From Aurantiochytrium sp. KH105 (taxonomy: Eukaryota; Sar; Bigyra; Thraustochytrida; Thraustochytriidae), in contig BGKB01000023.1 of NCBI GenBank assembly GCA_003116975.1, positions 62,001 through 126,000 on the forward strand: DNA of 64,000 nt, read 5' to 3'. A program made the position numbers and the translations under genes. A model generated the notes under the pieces. It was not told the origin of the DNA. It worked only from the letters and a program-made list of their open reading frames with translations, and ran no database searches. The first letter of the stretch is position 1. Each line of letters begins with the position of its first letter. This document shows, one piece after another, positions 54,626-63,218 of the stretch.

Positions 54626-57166
54626 ATGGACGCGGAGAGCATCTTTGGAGGCTTCGAGTCCCGCGGCGCGGGCGGCGCCTTTAGGGGAAGAGAGGTTGAC
54701 CCCGAAGACATGGACGACAACGACAAAGTCTTTTGCTCGACGCGGCTGAGCGAACTTGTGGCAGAGCTCAAGGCAGATCCCACGGTCTCGCACGAGCACC
54801 TTGATAGGCTGGTCGAGAGCGTGGGCTACGACGCCCCCATCTTTTATGATCTCCTCCAGGAAAACGGAACGCGGCTCTACCCGCGCGACACACAGTATTC
54901 GACCGATCTTGAGCGCGTCCTGCACGAACTCAGTCTGCGCGTTTCGCGCGAAGCGCTCGCGAGAGCCGTGGAGACCATCAAGCAACGCGAGACCATCGCC
55001 TGCGTTGGCAACAAACCCACATACGTCGATCTCGCCCGCGACTCGCCACGATGGAAGAGCGTCGCCGACAAGTGCGGCGAGCACCTCGAAGTCACGCGCG
55101 TTCAGGCAGTCTACAACGAGTACCTCGAGGAACAGTACAGCTCCTTCAAGCTGCGCATGTCCAAGAAACCCTTTTTTGTCGACGTCAATGAGCGTATTCT
55201 TTTTCACGGAACGGGCCGCACTTCCCCGGATCTCGTTTGTCTCGGATCCGAGGGCTTTGACCCACGGTGCTCTCGCCACGGCAACTACGGCTGCGGCAGC
55301 TACTTTAGCACTACGCCAAACTACAGTGCCAAAAATTACGCCTACATCCCCAAACAGCCGCACATGAGCCCCGAGGAGGTCTCCACCCTCTTTGAAAGCA
55401 CGGAAGCCGCACGCATGATCCCAAGGCAAATCGTCATGGCCCGCGTCGCTCTCGGCAACATTTACGATATGAAGAACACGATCAACCAGCGCCTCACCCG
55501 TCCGCCCCCGCTCCCTATTGAACCTATTGGTCACGTTCTCCACGACTCGGTCATGGGTGGGCCCTTTTCGAGTCGGTCTACGGAGATGCACATGGTCGTG
55601 GTTTACGACAAGGCTCAAGCTCTTCCTGAATATCTCGTCACAGTCCGCTATCGCAGCACCTTTGAAGAGGCAAACAAACCCTCGCTCGGGGCCCGTCGGG
55701 CCATGCTGGCTGCCGCTCACCAAGCGCAGTATCGCCAGATTCGCCCGAAATCGACGCCTTCCGCCCCCACCTCGCCGCCACCATGTGCATTCGCGATCCC
55801 CCCTGGCTACATGAACTCGCTCGCGTACCACCATCAAAGCGTGCCCGCGGTCCCCAACGTTTCTGCTCCGCGCCAACACGCGCTTGCACATTTTGCCTCT
55901 TCGTCCTCGTCGACGGCGTCAACATCCTCGACGTCTTCCACCTCGTCTTCGTCCTTTCATTGTACCTCATCCTTTCCATCCTCGGGAGCTTGCGCTGGGT
56001 CTGCTGCCCTCACCGATTCTTTTCAACAGTCCGTTTTTGCGCACGCGTCGCCTCAGCGTCCCCGCTCGCTCCCGACAAGGTTTTCGGCCTTTCCTTCGCT
56101 CCTGAACGACTCGGTGCATTTTGCAGCCAACGGGAATCCCTACTTTTCTCTGTCGTCGCAGTCCGCAGCCACGTCTTCGGTGCAGGCCTCGCACGCCCTC
56201 CTTGGTGCGGGCGCAAGTGAATTTGGAGGGCCCGCCACGCGCCTGCCCCGCCCCGGCACCTTCAACAAACGCCGCGCTTCTTCGGGCGAGTCGCACCTTC
56301 TCCACGAAAGTGCTAGCACAGGCGTGTCTGCCCTGGACGCCTTGCTCTCGGGACCCCTTCTGCAAACGCCAAAGTCCAGTCCGGTTGCCTCGCCGTTTGC
56401 GTGGCCGTCCCCCACGTCAAGGTCGTCGGCCACCTGCGCGGCTGGCGCGAGCCCGGCCAATGTATTTTCGCCTGCATCGCTGGGCGCAAGTCATGACGCG
56501 AGAGAGAACGCCTCAATGACGACGACGACCAACACCACTACAAGTACAAGCTCTTCTGCTTCGTCTTTTTCGCGTCAAAATTTGTCTGCTGCTCGCCGAA
56601 AACAGAACCGGCGCCAGCAGGCGCATCACGTTTCGGATCCTATGCCCGTGCACGCGTCGTCCGAGTCACTGCCCGCAGCGCCTGGCCATGGAGGCCCGGG
56701 GCCTGTAGCGAGGCGAGGTTCACGGATGCTGCGACGTGCAAAGTCCAGCATGGCTTCCTTTTTTGTAAAACCCAAGCGCACACGCGCCCCAAGCGGTATT
56801 GGGGAAGAGGACGAGCACCACCTCGCCCAAGTCGATCGTCTCGGCGAGGATCCGCACCATGAGTTGCGTCTTCGTCACGAGGCCAGCACACATCACTACC
56901 ATCATCAGCACCAAGCCGACGATTACGGACGTGTCGACCTCAATAACGACGAAGCCTCGGAAAAGTTTCTTGCATCGCTTGAACGCGGCGATCGTCCGCT
57001 TCGTGCTGACAAGAAGAGAATGATCTCACGCGCCAAGTCCGAGCACATTACGCGGACGCCCCTGCGTCTCGCGTCGCCTTCTGCCATTCAGTATTCTCTG
57101 CCAATGGCTGAATCCCCACCCCTTCCCGCCAGCACCTCTTCGTACGAGGAACCGCGCTTTCTTTGA
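54626..57166 (+). CDS. PARP-type ADP-ribosyltransferase, probable mono-transferase
   Basis: 846 residues from the ATG at 54626. The PARP catalytic fold occupies about 120-355: ILFHGTG (His194), YGCGSYFSTTPNYSAKNYAY (Tyr226), IVMARVALGNIYDM and MVVVYDKAQALPEYLVTV. Aligning the last strand to PARP1 (EYIVYDIAQ) and tankyrase puts Met323 where polymerising PARPs have Glu. The triad is thus His-Tyr-Met, as expected for mono-ADP-ribosyltransferases, with NAD+ as donor. The N-terminal 110 residues have no recognised reader domain. Residues about 360-846 are a long Ser/Pro/His-rich disordered tail with several basic patches. I see no WWE, macro or zinc-finger module. The last codons and 3' region are tandemly duplicated downstream. 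Confidence 0.9.
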   Translation: MDAESIFGGFESRGAGGAFRGREVDPEDMDDNDKVFCSTRLSELVAELKADPTVSHEHLDRLVESVGYDAPIFYDLLQENGTRLYPRDTQYSTDLERVLHELSLRVSREALARAVETIKQRETIACVGNKPTYVDLARDSPRWKSVADKCGEHLEVTRVQAVYNEYLEEQYSSFKLRMSKKPFFVDVNERILFHGTGRTSPDLVCLGSEGFDPRCSRHGNYGCGSYFSTTPNYSAKNYAYIPKQPHMSPEEVSTLFESTEAARMIPRQIVMARVALGNIYDMKNTINQRLTRPPPLPIEPIGHVLHDSVMGGPFSSRSTEMHMVVVYDKAQALPEYLVTVRYRSTFEEANKPSLGARRAMLAAAHQAQYRQIRPKSTPSAPTSPPPCAFAIPPGYMNSLAYHHQSVPAVPNVSAPRQHALAHFASSSSSTASTSSTSSTSSSSFHCTSSFPSSGACAGSAALTDSFQQSVFAHASPQRPRSLPTRFSAFPSLLNDSVHFAANGNPYFSLSSQSAATSSVQASHALLGAGASEFGGPATRLPRPGTFNKRRASSGESHLLHESASTGVSALDALLSGPLLQTPKSSPVASPFAWPSPTSRSSATCAAGASPANVFSPASLGASHDARENASMTTTTNTTTSTSSSASSFSRQNLSAARRKQNRRQQAHHVSDPMPVHASSESLPAAPGHGGPGPVARRGSRMLRRAKSSMASFFVKPKRTRAPSGIGEEDEHHLAQVDRLGEDPHHELRLRHEASTHHYHHQHQADDYGRVDLNNDEASEKFLASLERGDRPLRADKKRMISRAKSEHITRTPLRLASPSAIQYSLPMAESPPLPASTSSYEEPRFL

Positions 57167-57345
57167 TTGTGAATTTGCTACAAAATAAGAAGTATCTGTT
57201 TTTTTATGTTGTGTATACGTTGGTTCGTACGAGGCACCGCGGTGCCGCGCGCTTTTCCTCGATTGTGGATCTGTTACAAAAGAAGATGTAGGCCCATACA
57301 TTTTTATATGTACGTATGCCCATACATTTTTATAGATACGTGCGA
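57136..57345 (+). repeat. Tandem duplication of the PARP gene end and its 3' region
   Basis: TTCGTACGAGGAACCGCGC at 57138-57156 (last codons) recurs as TTCGTACGAGGCACCGCGG at 57223-57241, and the homology continues: GATTGTGAATTTGCTACAAAA in the parent is echoed by GATTGTGGATCTGTTACAAAA in the copy. The copy is diverged and has gained about 8 bp. A second, younger duplication follows: GCCCATACATTTTTATA occurs at about 57291 and 57319. Confidence 0.85.
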
Positions 57346-57411
57346 ACTCTTCTTCTTCTCCACCTTCGCATCTTCCACCAACCCCCTCTCCCGCATAAGC
57401 TTTTGAACTCC

Positions 57412-59841
57412 TTACCTTGAAGCTGTGAGCGAGTGAAAGTGGTGAAAGCCTACCTTGCCGTCCTCCGTCTTGGTCAGATAAAATTCCTTGCGAGCCCACC
57501 TCTGCGTCATGCCGCGAAGCCACGCGTCGTCATCGTCAGCATCGCTACTGCTGCCGCGGGCGAGAGCGTCAACATTGTCGCTGCGGCCGTCCGCAAGTCC
57601 CAGTCCAGAGCCGCCGTTGCCTTCGTGAAGTTCTTGCGAGGATGAGGATGTTGGCGTGGTCGTAGTGGTGGTGGTTGTCGTGGTGGTGGTGGTACGGGTC
57701 GTCCCGTCGCCCCTGCCGCTCGATAGCCCGGCTTCTGCGTCCCGGAGCTGTTTCTCCAGATGCATCACGCGATGTTTTTCAATTTCCTCGCGCTGGCGTT
57801 GCATGATTGTTTTGCGACGAAAGTCCTTGGAAAGCTGTGGTTTCGCTCGTCGCGGCCGATAGAGTGGCTCCGCGGGAACACTCAGCTCCGTATCTGTCAG
57901 AGGCGCCAGAGACTGGTACATTTGCTCCTTTCGACCCACAGCCAAACTACGCGTCGCGATGCGAGAATGTTCGCTCAAACCAAGCGCTGCTGCTGCAGAT
58001 GATGCTAGCATCGAGGCAGTCTCATTGTCCTCGAATTTGGCCAGCTTGAGCTTCTCCAAGGCCTCCTTGATCTTTTCACTTGAGTGCAGGCTTGGCTCGT
58101 GGTACTGAGTCAGCGGCAGCGGCGGTATGTCCTCGTCCAAAAAGCCGTCGTAACAAGTTTCTTCTTCAGCGTGCTCAGGGTATGCCGGCAGCTCATGTGG
58201 GATCGGCGCCTCGCGCGGCGCCTCCATTCCTGCATCCTCTTGAAGAATTTCTTCTTCCTCTGCGCCGACTGTCCCTTCGGCAAAGTCTTCCTCGAAGGAA
58301 GCTATCTTGTGAGGCCTTGCCAGCTGTTTAGAGGTTTCCGTCTTTCGCTCTCTTGAAGATCCCTTTTTCTCCCCAACAGTGCTACTCGCTGCGTATTCAA
58401 CTTCGACGGGTGATTTTGCATCAAGACCAGGAGAATCACGAGGGTGTGTAGGATGAGGCGTGGGCTGTGGCATTGGCGCGGAAAAGGGCTTCTCTTCCTC
58501 TTCTTCTTCCTCTTCTTCTTCTTCATCTTTACTGCTGCTGTCGTCATGGTCCACAAAATCTTCCTCTTCATTTATTTGAGATTGATCGTCCGCGAGATCT
58601 CCGTTACATTCCGCATCGTTCTCTACAGTGCCAGCCGATTCTCCGAGCATGAAATCAGGCATAGAGCGAGCGCTTTGATTCAAAAGCGTCGCAAGTGTAA
58701 ACTTCGCAACGCCACGTTCGCAACTGGCAATGTACAAAGTGCCATCACTGACGAATTGGCATGACACCACAGGAGAGCCCACATTGAATTTGTGCACCAG
58801 ACGCCAAGGCTCGGACCTGAGTACTCGCGAACTCGCATCTTCTGGCCCGGCATAGATCCATACGCTACCCGCGTCATCGCCAACCGCCGCGACAGGCTCA
58901 AAAACCTCGCCAAGCGGCCCCGTTCCCTTGGCGTAGATAGAAACGCTGTGCACTGGGTCTCCGGCAAAGTTCCCAATGGAGGCAAGCCGCGAAGACGGCT
59001 GATTCGGTTGCAGGCCCCACACAAACACGCATCCGTCCTCGGCACCGGACACAAGGAGCGGTTGCAATTGAGATGATGCACCGTGCGAAATTGGGCGATC
59101 CAGACCCACGAGACACATGATCATGCACGGTTCGGAGCGAATCTGTATCTCTGGCGTCGCCGGCGTTTTTGCAGCGCTGGGGCCAAGTCGCCAAACGCGT
59201 ACGAGGCCATCATCGAATCCAAAGGCCACCCTGCCTCGAGGCAACATCGAAACAGCACCGATTCCAGCACCATTTCCATCCCTGAATGCGAGCAAGAGAT
59301 CGTCGCCACGTGGCCAACTCATCGCTTGCACATCTTCCGATTGCAAATCGTCACCAACCTTGCAAACAAAGGCATGGCCACGTTCGGTGCCCCAGGCCAC
59401 GATGCCGACGTCGGTCGCAAGAGCGCACACGGCGCCAACCGCAGCGGGATCCTCGGCCCCAAAAGCTCGCAGAGAGATCACCGCGTTCCCTGCCTCGCCA
59501 ACTCCACTTTCCTGCAGCAGCGGTGCGGTGAGCAGGACTTCGTTGCTTTGCCAAAGCGCAAGGACTGCTCGTCCTCGCGAGTTCGGCAGGTTTGCGACGG
59601 CGCAGACCGGGGCCGAGACCGGCCGCGACGCCGGGCCGCTCACCAGCTGGAACCGGCTCACCTCTGCTTGCTCCACGCCGAGCCCGGCATGCCACAGCGA
59701 GCCTGCCGGGCCTCCGCACAGCGCCGCGCTGCCGTCCTGCGCCACCGCGAAGCTCGCGGCCTGGCCGACATGGTCCTCGAGCCTGGCCCCCTCGAAGCGC
59801 GCCGCGCGCCTCACGCGGACGTGCGAGACGCGCGCCTCCAT
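57412..59841 (-). CDS. WD-repeat protein with acidic centre and coiled C-terminus
   Basis: 809 residues from the ATG at 59841. The first 400 or so residues form WD-like blades: VAFGFDDGLVRVWRLG, LLVSGAEDGCVFVWGLQ, AVGDDAGSVWIYAGP and LYIASCERGVAKFTL. A long acidic, low-complexity middle follows (Asp/Glu runs about 420-455). The C-terminal third has helix-prone basic segments (KDFRRKTIMQRQREEIEKHRVMHLEKQLRDAE), a poly-Thr tract coded by GGT/ACC-type repeats (complement of about 57656-57700), and a final WARKEFYLTKTEDGKVGFHHF. I cannot assign it to a named family. A GTAAGG overlaps the stop region, so a further 3' exon is possible but unsupported. Confidence 0.8.
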   Translation of the reverse strand: MEARVSHVRVRRAARFEGARLEDHVGQAASFAVAQDGSAALCGGPAGSLWHAGLGVEQAEVSRFQLVSGPASRPVSAPVCAVANLPNSRGRAVLALWQSNEVLLTAPLLQESGVGEAGNAVISLRAFGAEDPAAVGAVCALATDVGIVAWGTERGHAFVCKVGDDLQSEDVQAMSWPRGDDLLLAFRDGNGAGIGAVSMLPRGRVAFGFDDGLVRVWRLGPSAAKTPATPEIQIRSEPCMIMCLVGLDRPISHGASSQLQPLLVSGAEDGCVFVWGLQPNQPSSRLASIGNFAGDPVHSVSIYAKGTGPLGEVFEPVAAVGDDAGSVWIYAGPEDASSRVLRSEPWRLVHKFNVGSPVVSCQFVSDGTLYIASCERGVAKFTLATLLNQSARSMPDFMLGESAGTVENDAECNGDLADDQSQINEEEDFVDHDDSSSKDEEEEEEEEEEEKPFSAPMPQPTPHPTHPRDSPGLDAKSPVEVEYAASSTVGEKKGSSRERKTETSKQLARPHKIASFEEDFAEGTVGAEEEEILQEDAGMEAPREAPIPHELPAYPEHAEEETCYDGFLDEDIPPLPLTQYHEPSLHSSEKIKEALEKLKLAKFEDNETASMLASSAAAALGLSEHSRIATRSLAVGRKEQMYQSLAPLTDTELSVPAEPLYRPRRAKPQLSKDFRRKTIMQRQREEIEKHRVMHLEKQLRDAEAGLSSGRGDGTTRTTTTTTTTTTTTTPTSSSSQELHEGNGGSGLGLADGRSDNVDALARGSSSDADDDDAWLRGMTQRWARKEFYLTKTEDGKVGFHHFHSLTASR

Positions 59842-60412
59842 CTCCCGTCCTCGCCGCCCGAGGCCCGCGCCCGCGCCCGCCTGCCCTGCTCCGGCGCCGC
59901 TCGCGTCGCGCGCTCGAGCCCCGTCGCGCGCTCGAGCGAGCTCGCGAGCTCGAGCAGGTTACGGTTATGTCGCGCGATGTCGCGGTTAGTTATGCGCCAC
60001 CATGGCGAGCGAGCGACTGTCTTCGCGGTCGCCTCGGACCACGCCGCGTCTGCGGCCGCCAGCCGGACCAGACCAGACCCCGGCCGCACGCGGCGAGACG
60101 AGACCCCGCGCTCTCTCTCCGCGGCGCAGTCCGCGTGGACGTCGAGAGCCGCGGCGCGGTGAGATTCTCGCACGGGGAAAACGTGTGGGAGGTGGTGTTT
60201 GTGAGGGCCGGCATGGCTAGAAATGGCGAGGAGGCGAAAAACTCGCGCAGAGCCCGAACTTCGGAGGAGCGAGCTGGCTGCTGAGTCTGGAAAGGATCTC
60301 GGGAGAGAACCTCCGCGACGAGCGTCGTGGCAGACGGGGATTCGAGCCGCGGACCCGGCGCCGCGTGCCGTGGCGAAGGGGAAGAAGGTCTCGCTCGCTC
60401 GGGACCGTCACC
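59842..60412. other. Divergent intergenic region of WD and photolyase genes
   Basis: CG-rich, with no TATA box or repeat array. Frames from the photolyase side extend upstream without an ATG. A GGGGATTCGAGCC stretch near 60337 looks like a tRNA T-arm, but no cloverleaf can be built around it. Confidence 0.45.
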
Positions 60413-62101
60413 ATGACGGGATCCGCGGCTCAGCCTCGGGACAAGAACGAGCAAGACCTGCGCGCAAAGGTGCAGACGACCGCCCCTTTCCTCAATGACA
60501 GGATCAAAGAGCGCGCGCCTACGACAAAGCAACTCTCGCATCGAGGCAACTTTGTTCTCTATGTGCCTGTCGTAGCTCTTCGTGGGCACGAGAATCCGGC
60601 GCTGCTTACCGCTGGACTCGCAGCGCAGGCTCTGGACTTGCCGCTGCTCGTCGTCGCCCCCGTGCTTGACGATACCAAACATTTTACCGCCCGCAGACTC
60701 GCTTTCACTCTTGAAGGTATTAAGGAAATGGCTCTTGAGATCGAACGCAATACAAACGCAAAAGTACGTGTTTTTGCCCTGGTCACAAGTCCCGGTCGTC
60801 GCCGCAAAGCGCACCTCTCGCTCGCCGCAAAGGCGCACCTCGTTGTCACCGACGAACCGTTTGTGGCTCCCTTTGTCGACGTTGTCGCGCAGCTCCGGTC
60901 AGCAAGTCTTGGTCAATTTTGGCAAGTCGATGCTTCATGTCTTGTCCCAGCAGCGAGGGGACGACGCCACTACGAGCGCGCATTCCATTTCGAGCGGGCG
61001 GTCGCCCAATCGCGCAGAAATTTGATTCGCGAAAGTCACGCAGCTTTTGCGTGTTGGAAACCTGCTCAAGACATTCGGCCCTTTGCAAACACAGAAAATG
61101 ATGACACAGACGCCGCGAAGCTGCACGCAAAAGAACTTATGGGACTCGCCAATACCTCGATCCCTCAGCCAGAAGTGCTTTCGGCCGCAGAACTTCAGCA
61201 GCTTAGTATCGTTGCCTTTGCGAAAAAACATCAAGGCGCGGACCAGACCGTAAAGCCTGTGCCCCACGTTGCCCGAGGAGGTGGCTCGCATGGGTATGAC
61301 CGATGGACTCGTTTCCTAGAGTGTGGACTCTCCACATATCACGCGCGGCGCGGCGACCCGCTACAGCACTTTTCATATGGATGTTCGCGAATGTCAAGCT
61401 ATCTGAATCTTGGCATGGTGAGCCCCTTTCGGCTCGCACGCGATATTGAGGCCCTTCCGCCGAGCGACGGCAAGACCAAGTTCGCTGACGAATTCTACAA
61501 GTGGCGGGGGATCTCGTACAATCATGCCTTTTACTCGCCAAAGCCTCCGCACACGCACGAAGCTCTACCTGCGTGGGCTCTGACAACTCTTCGCGCTCAC
61601 GCGACGGACCCACGTCACGAGTACACCATCGAGGAACTCGAAAGGGCGCAGACGGACAGCCGCGTGTGGAACGAAATGCAGACTTTTCTGGAGATCACCG
61701 GCGAGCTTCATAACAACTGCCGCATGTTCTGGGGCAGAGCGATCATCGCATGGTCTCGCGGTCCCGAAGATGCAATGCAGAAGCTCGTTCATCTCAATGA
61801 TAAATTCGCACTTGATGGACTGTCTCCACCGAGCTACGCCGGCCTCGGATGGTGTCTTGGTCTTTTCGACAAACCCCAAGGCGAAACTGCGGTCTTTGGA
61901 AAGATCAGGCCCAAAAATGTCAACACGCACAAGATCAAAGACAAACTCTCTGAGTTTCGTCGAATTGCTGTCAAGGCTGTCGGCTCAAGCGAGGCGGTGT
62001 CCTCTCCGCGTCCATCCACCTCTCGTCAAGCAAGAATCGAGTCCTTTTTCAGCCCGGCATCGGCCGCCAAGCGGCGCAAGCTTGGCACTGAAGATGACTA
62101 A
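60413..62101 (+). CDS. Class II-like CPD photolyase with C-terminal PIP box
   Basis: 562 residues from the ATG at 60413 (GTCACCATGAC). The protein would use FAD and blue light to split cyclobutane pyrimidine dimers. Class II hallmarks: an alpha/beta antenna domain starting FVLYVPVVALRGHENPALL, the FAD-domain SYLNLGMVSPFRLARDIE, ELHNNCRMFWGRAIIAW, and the C-terminal DGLSPPSYAGLGW followed by VFGKIR. The N-terminal RxxDNWAL motif of typical class II enzymes is changed to RGHENPAL, so it is a divergent member. The last 30 residues are extra: QARIESFF (539-546) is a textbook PCNA-interacting (PIP) box, followed by a basic cluster AKRRK that could be a nuclear localisation signal. That suggests recruitment to replication or repair sites. 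Confidence 0.88.
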   Translation: MTGSAAQPRDKNEQDLRAKVQTTAPFLNDRIKERAPTTKQLSHRGNFVLYVPVVALRGHENPALLTAGLAAQALDLPLLVVAPVLDDTKHFTARRLAFTLEGIKEMALEIERNTNAKVRVFALVTSPGRRRKAHLSLAAKAHLVVTDEPFVAPFVDVVAQLRSASLGQFWQVDASCLVPAARGRRHYERAFHFERAVAQSRRNLIRESHAAFACWKPAQDIRPFANTENDDTDAAKLHAKELMGLANTSIPQPEVLSAAELQQLSIVAFAKKHQGADQTVKPVPHVARGGGSHGYDRWTRFLECGLSTYHARRGDPLQHFSYGCSRMSSYLNLGMVSPFRLARDIEALPPSDGKTKFADEFYKWRGISYNHAFYSPKPPHTHEALPAWALTTLRAHATDPRHEYTIEELERAQTDSRVWNEMQTFLEITGELHNNCRMFWGRAIIAWSRGPEDAMQKLVHLNDKFALDGLSPPSYAGLGWCLGLFDKPQGETAVFGKIRPKNVNTHKIKDKLSEFRRIAVKAVGSSEAVSSPRPSTSRQARIESFFSPASAAKRRKLGTEDD

Positions 62102-62442
62102 GTAACCTTGAAGAAAAGATCAAGCCCCCAAAGACGACATTCAAGCGTTATTCTAAAGATATGAGCTGACGAGCTCGAGCTCCGTACACAAGTTAGAGTA
62201 GAGAGTCAAATCTCTTCCCCAAAATGTATATTCTAAAAGGAGATCAACGTGAGCTTCATCTCTTCTTCTCTCCCTCTCTCTTCCCAATTCCGCCTCGCCT
62301 CCTACCCCTCCTTTTTCTTCTTCTCGCAACGCAGTCTATAAAGATCATGATTGGCAAGAGTGTGTCTGAACAAACATTGAACAATCTCCAAAATCAAAAA
62401 TATTCCCCATTGCCATTTACAACATCTCTTTTCTTTCTCCTT
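62102..62442. other. Convergent 3' region
   Basis: It lies between the photolyase and LC8-like stops. Pyrimidine-rich at 62255-62320, with no repeat array or gene. Confidence 0.45.
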
Positions 62443-62751
62443 TCACTGCGTCCGCAATGCAAGTACCGCGGCCTCGCCGACGTAAAAGAAAGCAAAGTGC
62501 TTGGCGTCATGGACGCAGTGCACGCCAAAGTGACGCCCGACGACAACCTGCCAGCTTTTACCGTAGCAGTCGTCACAAAACTCCTTGATCTGCGCTGCAT
62601 GCTCTTGTGTTGGCTCGGACCCTGGCGGGAGGTCCTGGAGCACTTCCTTGGCCTTCTCCACCGTGTTCTTCAGCTGGTCCATATCCATGTCGCACGGGAC
62701 GCTTACCTTTGCGCCCCACATGTGCCTCCATGCCTTGGCTGCGTCCGTCAT
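62443..62751 (-). CDS. LC8-like dynein light chain
   Basis: 102 residues from the ATG at 62751; the frame stays open upstream but only with non-ATG codons and Arg/Ala-rich sequence. The LC8 fold is clear in the C-terminal 55 residues: IKEFCDDCYGKSWQVVVGRHFGVHCVHDAKHFAFFYVGEA aligns with the family's [22 protein letters not shown]...THETKHFIYFYLGQ. The helix before it (MDQLKNTVEKAKEVLQ) is also LC8-like. It departs from the near-invariant LC8 sequence and has a Pro-Pro-Gly insert between the helices, so it is more likely a flagellar dynein light-chain paralogue than the universal hub LC8. It is head-to-head with an ankyrin gene 467 bp away. Confidence 0.88.
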   Translation of the reverse strand: MTDAAKAWRHMWGAKVSVPCDMDMDQLKNTVEKAKEVLQDLPPGSEPTQEHAAQIKEFCDDCYGKSWQVVVGRHFGVHCVHDAKHFAFFYVGEAAVLALRTQ

Positions 62752-63218
62752 TCTTCGCGCGAGCGCAGCTGCTCTCGCGTCCGGGCCTTTCTTCGCTGCT
62801 CGCTGCTCGCTGCTCGCTCCTGCACCTTTCGCGGCCCGCTGGGACTGACGGGCGGCGCGAGGTGCGATGCCGAATGGGGCTCTGCCGCGCGGCGCCAACG
62901 GCCGCTCTCAATTGGGGACACAGCGCTTTGTCCTACTCGTAGCGTTCTTACTAGCAAAATGAATAGCACCCTGTCAACGGCTCTCTCAGGTTTGGATGGG
63001 TGGGCTCGAGTCTTTCGCACGTCATACTTTACTTACTATAGGCTTAGCAGCTCAATTTGTGCGTATGGCCATCGTCCCGCGCAAAAGTGGGCCTCTCGGC
63101 GGCGTGGTCCGGAGCGAGGCAGCCAAAGAGGGGCGGCCGCGCGAGTTCTTGCCCGCCCCCTTTGGCGAGGCCTCGCAGTTCGAGGCCCGGGCCTCGCAGA
63201 GTCTAAAACCCTCTCTCG
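62752..63218. other. Divergent intergenic region
   Basis: It lies between the LC8-like and ankyrin genes. A short GCTGCTCGCTCC repeat occurs near 62795-62820. I see no TATA box or gene. Confidence 0.4.

Noticed and set aside
54509-55891. 460-codon minus-strand frame antisense to PARP
   Set aside because: Shadow of the PARP catalytic domain; no domain features.
60330-60360. GGGGATTCGAGCC resembling a tRNA T-arm
   Set aside because: No matching D-arm, anticodon arm or acceptor stem upstream.
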